From CAWIXB01 sp963839955 (lineage in GTDB: Bacteria; Actinomycetota; Actinomycetes; JACCUZ01): DNA of 64,000 nucleotides. Below, one piece after another: positions 45,817-54,950 of this stretch. The stretch spans positions 3,410,001-3,474,000 of the forward strand of contig CAWIXB010000001.1 of assembly GCA_963839955.1 (NCBI GenBank), written 5' to 3'. Each line of letters starts with the position of its first letter. Position 1 is the stretch's first letter. The translations under genes and the position numbers were made by a program. The notes beneath the pieces are model-generated. The model saw only the letters and a program-made list of their open reading frames with translations, ran no database searches and was not told where the DNA came from.

Positions 45817-46046
45817 GAGACAACTCCATGGACGAAGGACTGCACGTGCACATCGAGCGCCTGGTGCTGGAAGGAGTGCCGGCGCCCGACGAGCGGACGT
45901 TGGTCGCGGCGATCGAGGCGGCCATCACCGGCTCGGGCGCGATGCCGCAGTCACGCCCCACGCCCGGACCCGTGGACAGCACGTCGGCAGCAATCGCGAC
46001 GCAGGTGGCGACCGCAGTCCGCGCGACGACAGGAGACATGGCATGA
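45813..46046 (+). CDS. Small eCIS-associated protein with LHVHIERLVLEG motif
   Basis: 77 residues from ATG 45813 (overlap with ATPase stop); ATG 45828 is an alternative. The core LHVHIERLVLEGVPAPDE, followed by a helix (RTLVAAIEAAITG), is of a type common in eCIS operons. The first strand resembles the C-terminal VTVTIGRVEVRA of the Pro/Ala-rich protein. Function unknown. Confidence 0.72.
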   Translation: MRDNSMDEGLHVHIERLVLEGVPAPDERTLVAAIEAAITGSGAMPQSRPTPGPVDSTSAAIATQVATAVRATTGDMA

Positions 46047-46600
46047 GCGAGATCCGAACGGTCACCGCCGCTCCTCCTACGCGCACGCCAACGGCGCCCA
46101 CCGTCGCGCGGTGCGGCGGGCACGCCTGCCCGCCCGGCGGCTGTAACCACGACGAACCCGAGGTTGCTCGCCTCACCGACGGCACGGCGGCCGGTCCGGG
46201 CGCCTCGCACATCGCTCCGCCGGTGGTGCACGAGGCGCTGCGCTCCCCCGGGTCCCCGCTGCCCGACGGAGTGCGGGACCGGATGCAGAGCCATCTCGCG
46301 CACGACTTCAGCCGGGTGCGCGTGCACACCGGTGACGTCGCAGAACGCGCAGCCGCGGCCGTCGACGCCCGCGCCTTCACGGTCGGGCGCGACATCGTGG
46401 TGGCGGGTGGAGAGTGGGAACCGGACAGCGAGCGCGGCCAGCACCTGCTCGCCCACGAGCTGACTCATGTGGTGCAGCAGTCCGCGTCCGCTGACACGCA
46501 CCCGAGCGTCCTCCCGGTTACGGAGCCGAAGGACCGGAGCGAGCACGAGGCCGCGCACACTGCGGCCGAGCTGCCCGACGACGGGATGAGGCGGCGATGA
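46043..46600 (+). CDS. eCIS DUF4157 protein
   Basis: 185 residues, ATGA overlap at both ends. DUF4157 lies at about 60-150, with LPDGVRDRMQSHLAHDFSRV and HELTH (138-142), a likely zinc-binding motif. The N-terminus contains CGGHACPPGGC. No toxin domain follows, unlike the divergent 34998-35999 gene. It may be a structural or loading factor, or an active protease; known work only establishes the family link with eCIS. Confidence 0.85.
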   Translation: MSEIRTVTAAPPTRTPTAPTVARCGGHACPPGGCNHDEPEVARLTDGTAAGPGASHIAPPVVHEALRSPGSPLPDGVRDRMQSHLAHDFSRVRVHTGDVAERAAAAVDARAFTVGRDIVVAGGEWEPDSERGQHLLAHELTHVVQQSASADTHPSVLPVTEPKDRSEHEAAHTAAELPDDGMRRR

Positions 46601-47256
46601 CCGGCTTCCCCGGCTCCCCCCGTGTGGCGAAGGGTGCGTTGGTCGGACTCGACCTGCTCAACCCTCTGGCCAGCGTCATCGTCTTCCAGTACAACCCCGA
46701 CGAGGTCACCCGGCGGTTGACGGCGAACGCCGCGTCCGACGACGGCGCGGCCGGTGAGCAGCTGCGCCTCGCAGGCCCACCGCAGGAGAACATCTCCTTC
46801 ACCATCGAGATCGACGCGGTCGACCAACTGGAGCGGGCGGACCCGCTGACCGTCGCGACCGGCCTTACGCCGGTGCTCGCCTCGCTCGAGCTGCTGCTCT
46901 ACCCCAAGGCAGCGATGGTGGTCGCCAACAGCGTGCTGGCGTACGCCGGGATCATCGAGGTCGTCCCCATGGAGGCGCCGCTCGCCGTCCTCGTGTGGGG
47001 TCCGCAACGGGTGTTGCCCGTACGCCTCAACTCGTTCTCGATCACCGAGGAGGCCTTCGACCCCGCCCTGAACCCGGTGCGCGCGAAGGTCGCGCTCGAG
47101 CTGCGCGTGCTGACGTACGACGACCTCGGGCTGGCCAGCGTCGGGGGTGCGCTGTTCCTCGCGCACCAGGCGGCGAAAGAGGTGCTCGCAACCGTCAACG
47201 GAGCAGCGACGATCGGCAGCTTCTCCGCCTCGGCGACCTTCGGCATCGGGGGATGA
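46597..47256 (+). CDS. eCIS tube/baseplate adaptor protein (CIS tube family, Afp7-like)
   Basis: 219 residues. VIVFQYNPDEVTRRL and ENISFTIEIDAVDQLE are the hallmark of the CIS_tube family that joins tube and baseplate. VLVWGPQRVLPVRLNSFSIT follows. In other systems it is fused to LysM; here LysM-like sequence is the next gene, with ATGA overlap. Confidence 0.88.
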   Translation: MTGFPGSPRVAKGALVGLDLLNPLASVIVFQYNPDEVTRRLTANAASDDGAAGEQLRLAGPPQENISFTIEIDAVDQLERADPLTVATGLTPVLASLELLLYPKAAMVVANSVLAYAGIIEVVPMEAPLAVLVWGPQRVLPVRLNSFSITEEAFDPALNPVRAKVALELRVLTYDDLGLASVGGALFLAHQAAKEVLATVNGAATIGSFSASATFGIGG

Positions 47257-47558
47257 CGATGTTCGAGACGACCAGCCGGTACTACAGCCTCCCCGTCGCC
47301 GAGGTGACTCTGACCTCGGCCGACGGATCCGCGCGCACGGTGCGCTTCGTGCGACGCCGCCTGTTGCCGCGGCTCGACGACCAGACCGTGGTGAGCGAGC
47401 ACCGGGTCGCGCCGGGCGAGCGGCTCGACGTACTCGCTGCGCGCTTCGTCGCCGACCCGACACGATTCTGGCTGCTCTGTGACGCGAACCCCGTGCTGCG
47501 GCCCGGCGAGCTCGAGACGCCGGGGCGCACCGTCGTCGTAGCGATGCCGGGGCGGTGA
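47253..47558 (+). CDS. eCIS LysM-like protein
   Basis: 101 residues starting at ATG 47253; ATG 47259 also possible. The C-terminal half HRVAPGERLDVLAARFVADP, then WLLCDANPVLRPGEL, fits a LysM-type fold as in phage tail LysM proteins such as gpX/gp53. It probably completes the baseplate collar with the preceding protein. Confidence 0.82.
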   Translation: MTMFETTSRYYSLPVAEVTLTSADGSARTVRFVRRRLLPRLDDQTVVSEHRVAPGERLDVLAARFVADPTRFWLLCDANPVLRPGELETPGRTVVVAMPGR

Positions 47559-47564
47559 GCGCAC

Positions 47565-48680
47565 GTGTTGGAGAGTGCACTCGGCATCCGGCTCCTGCTG
47601 TGGGCCGGTTCGACGGTGCCCCGGCCACAACCCGGCCTGCTTGCGGCGTTGGACGAGGTTGAGGTCATCAACGACGCGGACAGCGGTGACGGGTTCCGGC
47701 TCAGGTTCCGCGTCACCAAGGACACGCTCGGGTTCTACGACGTCGTCGACGACGGCACCTTGGACCCGATGACGCGGGTGCAGATCGCCGTGGTGATGGG
47801 TGTCATCCCCGAGGTGCTCGTCGACGGGCTCGTGACGCGTCACCACGTGGTGCCGGGCGGGCGCGCCGGCGAGGCCACCTTCGCGGTCGACGGTGCCGAC
47901 CTGACCGGCAAGCTCGACCTGGAGGAGCGCGACGACTCCCACGACAACCAGCCCGACTCGGTCATCGTGAACAAGCTGCTGATGCGCTACCCCGAGCTCG
48001 GCCTGGTGCCGGCGGTGACGCCCACCACCGACGTGCCCATCGAGACCGAGCGCATCCCGCGCCAGCACGAGACCGACCTCGGCTTCATCCGGCGCAGTGC
48101 CGAGCGCAACGGCTTCGTCTTCCACATCAGCCCTATGACGATCGGGGTCAACAAGGCCTACTGGGGCCCGGTAATGCGGACCGGCCTGCCGCAGAAGGCG
48201 ATCACCACCCACATCACCGGCTTCACCAACGCCACGTCGCTGCGGTTCGGCACCGACGCGCTGGCGGCGGTCGGCGCCAAGGGCAGCGTCGTCGAGCCGA
48301 TCACCGGGGCCACGATCCCGGTCCCCGCGCTCCCAGCCCTGCGACTCCCGCCGCTCTCGGCGTCGCCCACGCCGGCGCTGCGGTCGACGCAGCTGCGCAA
48401 CGTCGCCAACGCCGGCCCGCTGCAGGCGGCGCTCGCCTCGACGGCCGCAGCCACCCGCGCGCCGGAGCCGGTCACCGCCTCGGGCGAGGTGGACACGATG
48501 CGGTACGGCGCGATCCTGCGCGCTCGCGGCCTCGTCGGCGTGCGCGGGGCGGGACGCACCCAGGACGGCTTCTACTACGTCCGCAACGTGACGCACACCA
48601 TCAAGAAGGGGTCGTACAAGCAGGCGTTCAGCCTCAGCCGCGAAGGATCCGGCTCGCTCTCCCCGGTGGTGCGGCCGTGA
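47565..48680 (+). CDS. eCIS spike hub protein (phage late control D / VgrG N-terminal-like)
   Basis: 371 residues from GTG 47565. EVEVINDADSGDGFRLRF, TKDTLGFYDV and TDLGFIRRSAERNGFVFHI are typical of gpD/VgrG hub proteins (Afp8 region). The spike tip is supplied by the next two genes. The GTGA overlap couples it to the following gene. Confidence 0.9.
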   Translation: MLESALGIRLLLWAGSTVPRPQPGLLAALDEVEVINDADSGDGFRLRFRVTKDTLGFYDVVDDGTLDPMTRVQIAVVMGVIPEVLVDGLVTRHHVVPGGRAGEATFAVDGADLTGKLDLEERDDSHDNQPDSVIVNKLLMRYPELGLVPAVTPTTDVPIETERIPRQHETDLGFIRRSAERNGFVFHISPMTIGVNKAYWGPVMRTGLPQKAITTHITGFTNATSLRFGTDALAAVGAKGSVVEPITGATIPVPALPALRLPPLSASPTPALRSTQLRNVANAGPLQAALASTAAATRAPEPVTASGEVDTMRYGAILRARGLVGVRGAGRTQDGFYYVRNVTHTIKKGSYKQAFSLSREGSGSLSPVVRP

Positions 48681-49177
48681 GCGACACCTACCTCGGCAAG
48701 TACCGCGGGCTCGTCAGCGACAACGCCGACCCCATGCACATCGGTCGGGTGAAGGCCAAGGTGCCCGACGTCCTCGGTGAGACCGAGAGCGGCTGGGCGA
48801 TGCCGGCGGCGCCGTTCGGCGGCCCGGGCGTGGGGTTCTTCGCGCTGCCGCCCACGGGCGCCGGCGTGTGGATCGAGTTCGAGCACGGCGACCCGGACTA
48901 CCCCGTGTGGTCGGGCTGCTGGTGGGGCTCGGCAGCAGACATGCCCTCGACCGTGCTCGCGTCGCCGCCGGACGTGATGATGATCGTGACCTCGGGCGGG
49001 AACTCACTCACCCTCAGCGACATGCCTGGCGTCGGCGGTGTGACGTTGGAGACCTCCGGCGGCGCCAAGATCAGCATGACCGACATGGGCATCGAGATCG
49101 ACAACGGCAGCGGCGCCACGATCAAGCTGTCCGGCTCGTCGGTGTCGGTCAACAGCGGCGCGCTGGAAGTGACCTGA
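48677..49177 (+). CDS. eCIS spike protein (gp5/gpV OB-fold and beta-helix)
   Basis: 166 residues. The OB-fold (about 1-85) has YLGKYRGLVSDNADP, IGRVKAKVPDVLG and AGVWIEFEHGDPDYPVWSG. A short repeat region (TLETSGGAKISMTDMGIEID) would form a triple beta-helix needle. Typical baseplate assembly protein V arrangement. Confidence 0.92.
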   Translation: MSDTYLGKYRGLVSDNADPMHIGRVKAKVPDVLGETESGWAMPAAPFGGPGVGFFALPPTGAGVWIEFEHGDPDYPVWSGCWWGSAADMPSTVLASPPDVMMIVTSGGNSLTLSDMPGVGGVTLETSGGAKISMTDMGIEIDNGSGATIKLSGSSVSVNSGALEVT

Positions 49178-49178
49178 C

Positions 49179-49499
49179 ATGGCCGAGTTCATCCTCGATG
49201 CCGGCGCCACTGTGATGTGCGCGCACAGTGGCACGGCCAAGGCCACCGCGCCACTGCCGCGCCTGAAGGTCGGCGGCCAGGCCGCGATCGGGCAGACGAC
49301 GCAGTACACGGTGTCGGGCTGCACGTTCGTCCCTCCGACGGCGGGCCCGCCCTGTGTCACCGCTATGTGGGTGGTCGCCGCCACGCGGGTGAAGTCGATG
49401 GGCGTCCCGGTGGTGCTCAAGAACGGCACCGCCGTGTGCGTCGCCTCCGGCACCGGTCTCACGGTGAGCGCCACTCAGACCAAGGTGAAGGGGACCTGA
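49179..49499 (+). CDS. eCIS PAAR-like spike tip protein (Afp10-like)
   Basis: 106 residues. AEFILDAGATVMCAHSGTAK, then GGQAAIGQTTQYTVSGCTF and the late GTAVCVASGTGLTV match PAAR-like tip proteins found with eCIS. Three cysteines and one histidine could bind metal at the tip. Starts 1 bp after the spike gene stop. Confidence 0.85.
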   Translation: MAEFILDAGATVMCAHSGTAKATAPLPRLKVGGQAAIGQTTQYTVSGCTFVPPTAGPPCVTAMWVVAATRVKSMGVPVVLKNGTAVCVASGTGLTVSATQTKVKGT

Positions 49500-49870
49500 T
49501 GGACGTCGGGATGAACATCGACTACCCCCTCCACCTCGACGGCCACGGCCGGACCGCGGTGACCGCGGCCGACGACCATGTGCGCGACCTCATCGAGCAG
49601 CTGCTGTTCACCGCACCCGGCGAGCGGGTCAACCGACCGACCTTCGGCACCGGCTTGCTGCAGCTCGTGTTCCTGCCCAACTCGGAGCCGCTGGCCGCCG
49701 CCACCCAGGCCGCGGTGCTCGGTGCCCTCACCCAGTGGCTCGGCGACCGCATCGACGTGCGCGGCGTCGAGGTCGTCGCCGAGGACTCGGTCCTGCACGT
49801 CACCGTGCGCTACGCGGTGAGCCGCACCGGGCAGGAAGAAGTCGCCGTGTTCACAAGGGCGGTGCCATGA
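49499..49870 (+). CDS. eCIS baseplate wedge protein gp25 (GPW family)
   Basis: 123 residues from ATG 49499. VRDLIEQLLFTAPGERVNRP and FGTGLLQLVFLPN carry the gp25 EPR-type motif (here GERVNRP). gp25 initiates sheath assembly on the baseplate. Overlaps both neighbours. Confidence 0.93.
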   Translation: MDVGMNIDYPLHLDGHGRTAVTAADDHVRDLIEQLLFTAPGERVNRPTFGTGLLQLVFLPNSEPLAAATQAAVLGALTQWLGDRIDVRGVEVVAEDSVLHVTVRYAVSRTGQEEVAVFTRAVP

Positions 49871-52170
49871 CCGGGCCGGCACGCCCGCAGTACTCCTGCG
49901 GCAACGAACGGCGACGCGAGGTCGTGCGCCTCGCCGGCACCCTCAACGGCATCGACTTCGTCGAGGTCGACCCGACGCAGCATCTCTTGGACGTGCACTT
50001 CCTGCACCCGATCGAGGGCGCCGGCGCGCTGCCCGGTGTCGAGGCGCTGACCGCAGCGCACGTGCTGATCTCCGGTGGCATGAGGGTGCGCGACGTGGCC
50101 GTCGTCGACGCGGTGCCATCGGGATCCGAGCTCGCCGTGACCGTCGACGAGCCGGGTGACTTCTCGTCGTACGAGCTGCGCCTCGCCCAGCCCGGCGCGG
50201 TCGGCGACGTGCCCACCGGCTACGACACGCGCCTCTCCTCGGTGCAGTTCTCGTTCAAGGCCGCCTGCGCGAGCGAGGTCGACTGCGCACCCGACGACGA
50301 GTGCCTCACCGAACGGCTGCCGGAGCCGTCACTCGACTACCTCGCCAAGGACTACGACAGCCTGCGGCGGCTGATGCTCGACCGGATGACGACGACGTTG
50401 CCCGCGTGGACCGAGCGGCACCCGGCCGACCTCGAGGTGACCCTCGTCGAGCTGCTCGCCTACGTCGCCGACCACCTGAGCTACACCCAGGACGCCGTGG
50501 CGACCGAGGCCTACCTCGGCACGGCGCGACGGCGGTCGTCGGTGCGCCGGCACGCACGGTTGCTCGACTACGACATGTCCGAGGGCGTGAGTGCGCGCAC
50601 CTTCCTGCACTTCCAGGCCGGCACCGGGCTGACCGTGCCGGCCGGCACGGCGGCGAGCGCCGGCGTGGGCGCCACGGCCCCGGTGTTCGAGACCCTCCAC
50701 GACGTCGCCGTTCGCGCGGCTCACAACCAGATCGCGCTGCACACGTGGAGCGACGAGAGCTGTTGCCTGCCGCGAGGGGCCACCCGGGCCACGCTCGTCG
50801 GTGGTCCCGACGTCGACCTGCGCGCCGGCGACCTGCTGCTGCTCGAGGAGGTGGCCGGGCCCGACGGGGGAGCGCCCGACCCGGCCCACCGGCAGGTGGT
50901 GCGACTCGTCGAGGCCGAGGCGTCGGTGGACCGGCTCGACGACGCGCCTCTCGTCGAGGTTCGATGGGGCAAGCGCGACGCGCTGACCTTCCCGTTGTGC
51001 GTGAGCGTCCCGGGCGCGATCACCGGTGTCGCGCGCGGCAACATCGCACTGGCCGACCACGGCGCCCGCCGGCCCGCGACGACACTTCCTGCCGAGGTCG
51101 CCGACCCACCCGGGCCGTGGTGCCCGCTGGTGCCGGAAGGCCCGCTAGCGATGACCATCGCGTACGACGAGGACCTGCCCGCTGTGTCGCTGCTGCGCCC
51201 CGACGTCTCGCTCGCGCGGCCCGCCATCGTGCTCCTCGACGGCGATCTCGAGTGGCAGCCGCAGCGCCACCTGCTCGGCGCCGGTCCTACCGACCCGGTG
51301 TTCGTCGTGGAGACCGAGGACGAAGGGCCGGCCCGGCTGCGCTTCGGCGACGACGAGTACGGCCGGCGGCCCGCCCGCGGTGCGCCCTTCCTCGTCGTCT
51401 ACCGGCTGGGAGGCGGTAGCGCCGGCAATGTCGCGTGCGACGCCGTCGACCGCCTCGTCGCGGCGCTGTCCGGCGTGACCGGTGTGCGCAATCCCGTGCC
51501 GGGTGTCGGTGGTGCGGACGCGGAGCCGACCGAGCGGGCCAGGCTGGTCGCGCCGCAGGCCTTCCGGACTCAGCAGCGCGCGGTCACCGAGGACGACTAC
51601 GCCACCATCGCCGCCGGCGTCGACGGCGTGCAGCGCAGCGCCGCACGGCTGCGCTGGACGGGCAGTTGGTACACCGCGGCGGTCACCGTCGACCGGGAAG
51701 GTGGCGGCGAGCTCGAGGACGACGACCTCGGCAACCGGCTGCGCGCGGCTCTGGACCGCACACGGCTCACCGGCGTCGACGTGGCCGTAAAACAGCCCGT
51801 GCCGGTGGCGCTGGACGTCGCGCTCGACGTGTGTGTCCTGCCCGGATTCGTCGCCGCCGACGTCGGGCGGTCCGTCGAGCGGCGGCTCTCGGCAGGGCTG
51901 ACAGCGGACGGCCGGCGTGGACTCTTCCACCCCGACGAGCTCACGCTCGGTCAGCCGGTCTACCTGAGCCGCATCTACGCCGCCGCACTCGAAGTGCCCG
52001 GGGTCGCCTGGCTGCGCGCCACCCGGTTCCGGCGACTGGGTGCCGGCGACGCGGGTGAGCTCGACGCCGGCGTACTGCGCGTCACGGCTCTCGAGGTCGC
52101 CGAGCTCGCAGCCGACCGGGAACGACCCGAACGCGGCCGCTTGGTCCTGACCCTGGTCGGTGGCCTGTGA
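49867..52170 (+). CDS. eCIS baseplate J-like protein 1 (Afp11-like)
   Basis: 767 residues from ATG 49867. LDYLAKDYDSLRRLMLDRM and LVELLAYVADHLSYTQDAVA, then the gpJ-type RAVTEDDYATIAAGVDGVQR, identify a baseplate wedge protein. The N-terminus has cysteines at 11, 134, 140 and 146 (CASEVDCAPDDEC), a possible metal or Fe-S site. ATGA/GTGA overlaps on both sides. Confidence 0.9.
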   Translation: MTGPARPQYSCGNERRREVVRLAGTLNGIDFVEVDPTQHLLDVHFLHPIEGAGALPGVEALTAAHVLISGGMRVRDVAVVDAVPSGSELAVTVDEPGDFSSYELRLAQPGAVGDVPTGYDTRLSSVQFSFKAACASEVDCAPDDECLTERLPEPSLDYLAKDYDSLRRLMLDRMTTTLPAWTERHPADLEVTLVELLAYVADHLSYTQDAVATEAYLGTARRRSSVRRHARLLDYDMSEGVSARTFLHFQAGTGLTVPAGTAASAGVGATAPVFETLHDVAVRAAHNQIALHTWSDESCCLPRGATRATLVGGPDVDLRAGDLLLLEEVAGPDGGAPDPAHRQVVRLVEAEASVDRLDDAPLVEVRWGKRDALTFPLCVSVPGAITGVARGNIALADHGARRPATTLPAEVADPPGPWCPLVPEGPLAMTIAYDEDLPAVSLLRPDVSLARPAIVLLDGDLEWQPQRHLLGAGPTDPVFVVETEDEGPARLRFGDDEYGRRPARGAPFLVVYRLGGGSAGNVACDAVDRLVAALSGVTGVRNPVPGVGGADAEPTERARLVAPQAFRTQQRAVTEDDYATIAAGVDGVQRSAARLRWTGSWYTAAVTVDREGGGELEDDDLGNRLRAALDRTRLTGVDVAVKQPVPVALDVALDVCVLPGFVAADVGRSVERRLSAGLTADGRRGLFHPDELTLGQPVYLSRIYAAALEVPGVAWLRATRFRRLGAGDAGELDAGVLRVTALEVAELAADRERPERGRLVLTLVGGL

Positions 52171-54950
52171 GCGACTCGGTCGAGCGGGCTCTCGCACCCT
52201 GCGGCTGCTGCGCGGCGGACGTGGCGCGCACGCCCGTGTCGGTGCGCAACGACCCGGGCAAGTCGGCCCTCAGCTACCGCGTGGGATCGGCGGCGACGTT
52301 CCTCGAGAGCATGCGCCGGTCGGCGGGCGAACACTCCGCGACCTCCACGCTGCGGTCGAGGACCGACGGCGACCACACCGTCGCCGTCATGGATGCGTGG
52401 GCGTGCGCGCTCGACGTACTCACGTTCTACACCGAGCGGATCGCGCAGGAGAGCTACCTGCGCACCGCGACCGAAGGGCGTTCACTCGTCGAGCTGGCCC
52501 GGACGGTCGGCTACGAACGCGGGCACGGCCGCGCGTCGACGGCGTGGCTCGCCTTCACCCTCGAGGACTCGGTGAGCGCGCCACCTCTCGTCCCCGTCCC
52601 GTCGGGCACCCAGGTCGCCAGCCGTCCCGGTCCCGGCGAGCTGCCCCAGACCTTCGAGACGGTGGAACCTCTCGAGGCGCGCCCGCCGTGGAACGCGATG
52701 CGGGCACGCGCCACCCGGGTCGACCTGGTGGAGACCGGCGACACGTCGCTGCACCTGAGCGGCATCGTCACCGACCTGCACGCCGGCGACATGCTGCTCT
52801 TCGCCGGCCCGGCCGACAGCGCGGCCGCCGCCGCTGGCAAGTGGTCGGTGCGCACCACGATCGAGGTGACCCCGCTGCCCCGACTCGGCGTGACGCGCGT
52901 GCGGTGGGACGAGGCACTCGGCACAGCGCTCCCCGACCCACTCGACCTGCGGGTGTGGGTGCTGCGGCTGCGCACCGGCCTGTTCGGCGCGGCGGCGCCG
53001 GACTGGCGGACGATCCCGGCGGAGACCAAGGCGCAGTTCACCGGCGGGACGTTCACCCACACACGCGTCGGCCGGGAGAGTGACGAGCGGGAGAGCGACG
53101 AGCGGGCGAGCGTGTCGCCTGGCACCGGCATCGGCATCGGCACAAGCATCGGCACGACCATCAGCGGGCACCCGCACATCTTCCAGCTGCCGGGTCCCGA
53201 CGACTGGCCGGGCTTCACCGTCAAGCCGTCGGGGGCGCCGGCCAACACGATCGACCTCGACGGCGCGCACCCCGAAGTCGTGCCGGGCGGGTGGCTGGTG
53301 CTGCGGTCGGGCACCGTGACCAACCTCTACCGCGTCGTCAAGGCCACGCAGGGCTCGCGGTCGGACTTCGCGATCTCGGGGCGGACCACCCGCGTGACAC
53401 TGGAAGGCCCCACGAACGTCGCGACGGCGTACGGCAGCGCGCTGCGCACGACGGTGGCGTTCGCGCAGAGCGAGCAGCTCTCCCTCGCCGAGTCCCCCGA
53501 CACATCTCCCGTGCAGGGTGCGGTGGTCGAGCTGGCCTCGCCGGTGGCCCCGCTCGCGCCGGGACGCGCGATCGTCGTGACCGGCGTGCGCCCGAGGCTG
53601 CGGGTCGCGGAGCGGGTGCAGGGACTGGTCCTCGTCCAGCAGTCCGGAGCGACCGTGGCGCTCCACCCTGGCGACGAGCTGGAGGTGACCGCACCGACGA
53701 CCCCGTCCGGCGCGGACACGACGTGGCCGGTGCGCTTCGGTGACAAGACTGGAACGGTGCTCGCGAGCGACGGCGAGCTGATCGGCGCCGACCCTCCGGC
53801 CGACGCCGACGTGATCGCCGAGCTGGCGACCATCGACGAGCCTGCGTCGACCGAGCCGGAGGTCTGGTCGCTGGCGCTCGCCGCCGACCTGGCCGGCAGC
53901 TACGAGCGCGCATCGGTGCGCGTGCTCGCCAACGTGGCGCCGGCGTCTCACGGCGAGACCCGGCGCGAGGTGCTGGGCTCCGGCGAGGCGGCCCAGCCGT
54001 TCCAGCGCTTCAAGCTGGCGCAGGCACCGCTCACCTACACCGACGGCAGCAGCCTCGTCGTGCGCGTCGACGACGTGCGTTGGGACGAGGTCGACTCACT
54101 CTTCGGCGCCGGACCCGCCGACCGGGTCTACACCGTGCGCATCGACGACGAAGGAAACGTCACGCTCCACTTCGGCGACGGCGTCACCGGTGCCCGACTG
54201 CCCACCGGCCATGAGAACGTCACGGCCGTCTACCGCGTCGGCACCGGGCTCGCCGGCGTCCTCCCGGCTGCCCGGCTCACCCTGCTCATGACCAGGCCGC
54301 TCGGGGTGCGCTCGGTGACCAACCCGCTGCCGACGGGACTGGCCGCCGACCTCGACGACCCCGCCGCCGTGCGCAGCCTCGCGCCGCGGACCGCGCTGAC
54401 CCTTGGTCGTGCCGTGTCGGTCAGCGACTTCGCCGACCTCGCCCGCGCGACGCCGGGCATCGCCAAGGCGGTCGCGGTGGTCGGGTGGCACGACGAACGT
54501 CCAGTCGTGCACGTCACCGTCGCCGGCGACTGCGGGCAGGTCGTCGACGCCGGTGCGCTCGCGGGAGTCACCAGCTCGCTGCTCGCGGCCGGCGTGCCAC
54601 GGCTCGGGGTGACGGTGTCGCCCGCCGGTCTGCTCACCTTCGACCTGACGCTCACCGTGTTCACCGACCCGGCCCGCGAGGTCGACTCGGTGACCGCCGA
54701 CGTCCGTGCCGCCATGCTGACCGGCTTCGGCTTCGACGCGAGGTCGCTGGGGCAACCAGTCACGGCGAGCGAGGTCGTCGGCGCGGCCCAGGCCGTGACC
54801 GGCGTGGTGGCCGTGACCCTCAACAAGCTCACCCGCACGGGCAATGACGACAACCAGGTGGTCGTCACGACGGCCGGCGCCGGCCCGGGCGAGCCGGCTC
54901 GGCTCCTCGTCATCAACCCGGCCGGTCTCTCGCTGGTGGCCGCGACATGA
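52167..54950 (+). CDS. eCIS baseplate J-like protein 2 (Afp12-like)
   Basis: 927 residues from GTG 52167. LSYRVGSAATFLESMRRSAG, then AVMDAWACALDVLTFYTERI and VSVSDFADLARATPGIAKAV, resemble the first J-like protein, so the two form the wedge pair. The N-terminus has CGCC (Cys12, 14, 15). A low-complexity linker lies at about 305-335. Overlaps the tail protein I gene by ATGA. Confidence 0.9.
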   Translation: MSDSVERALAPCGCCAADVARTPVSVRNDPGKSALSYRVGSAATFLESMRRSAGEHSATSTLRSRTDGDHTVAVMDAWACALDVLTFYTERIAQESYLRTATEGRSLVELARTVGYERGHGRASTAWLAFTLEDSVSAPPLVPVPSGTQVASRPGPGELPQTFETVEPLEARPPWNAMRARATRVDLVETGDTSLHLSGIVTDLHAGDMLLFAGPADSAAAAAGKWSVRTTIEVTPLPRLGVTRVRWDEALGTALPDPLDLRVWVLRLRTGLFGAAAPDWRTIPAETKAQFTGGTFTHTRVGRESDERESDERASVSPGTGIGIGTSIGTTISGHPHIFQLPGPDDWPGFTVKPSGAPANTIDLDGAHPEVVPGGWLVLRSGTVTNLYRVVKATQGSRSDFAISGRTTRVTLEGPTNVATAYGSALRTTVAFAQSEQLSLAESPDTSPVQGAVVELASPVAPLAPGRAIVVTGVRPRLRVAERVQGLVLVQQSGATVALHPGDELEVTAPTTPSGADTTWPVRFGDKTGTVLASDGELIGADPPADADVIAELATIDEPASTEPEVWSLALAADLAGSYERASVRVLANVAPASHGETRREVLGSGEAAQPFQRFKLAQAPLTYTDGSSLVVRVDDVRWDEVDSLFGAGPADRVYTVRIDDEGNVTLHFGDGVTGARLPTGHENVTAVYRVGTGLAGVLPAARLTLLMTRPLGVRSVTNPLPTGLAADLDDPAAVRSLAPRTALTLGRAVSVSDFADLARATPGIAKAVAVVGWHDERPVVHVTVAGDCGQVVDAGALAGVTSSLLAAGVPRLGVTVSPAGLLTFDLTLTVFTDPAREVDSVTADVRAAMLTGFGFDARSLGQPVTASEVVGAAQAVTGVVAVTLNKLTRTGNDDNQVVVTTAGAGPGEPARLLVINPAGLSLVAAT

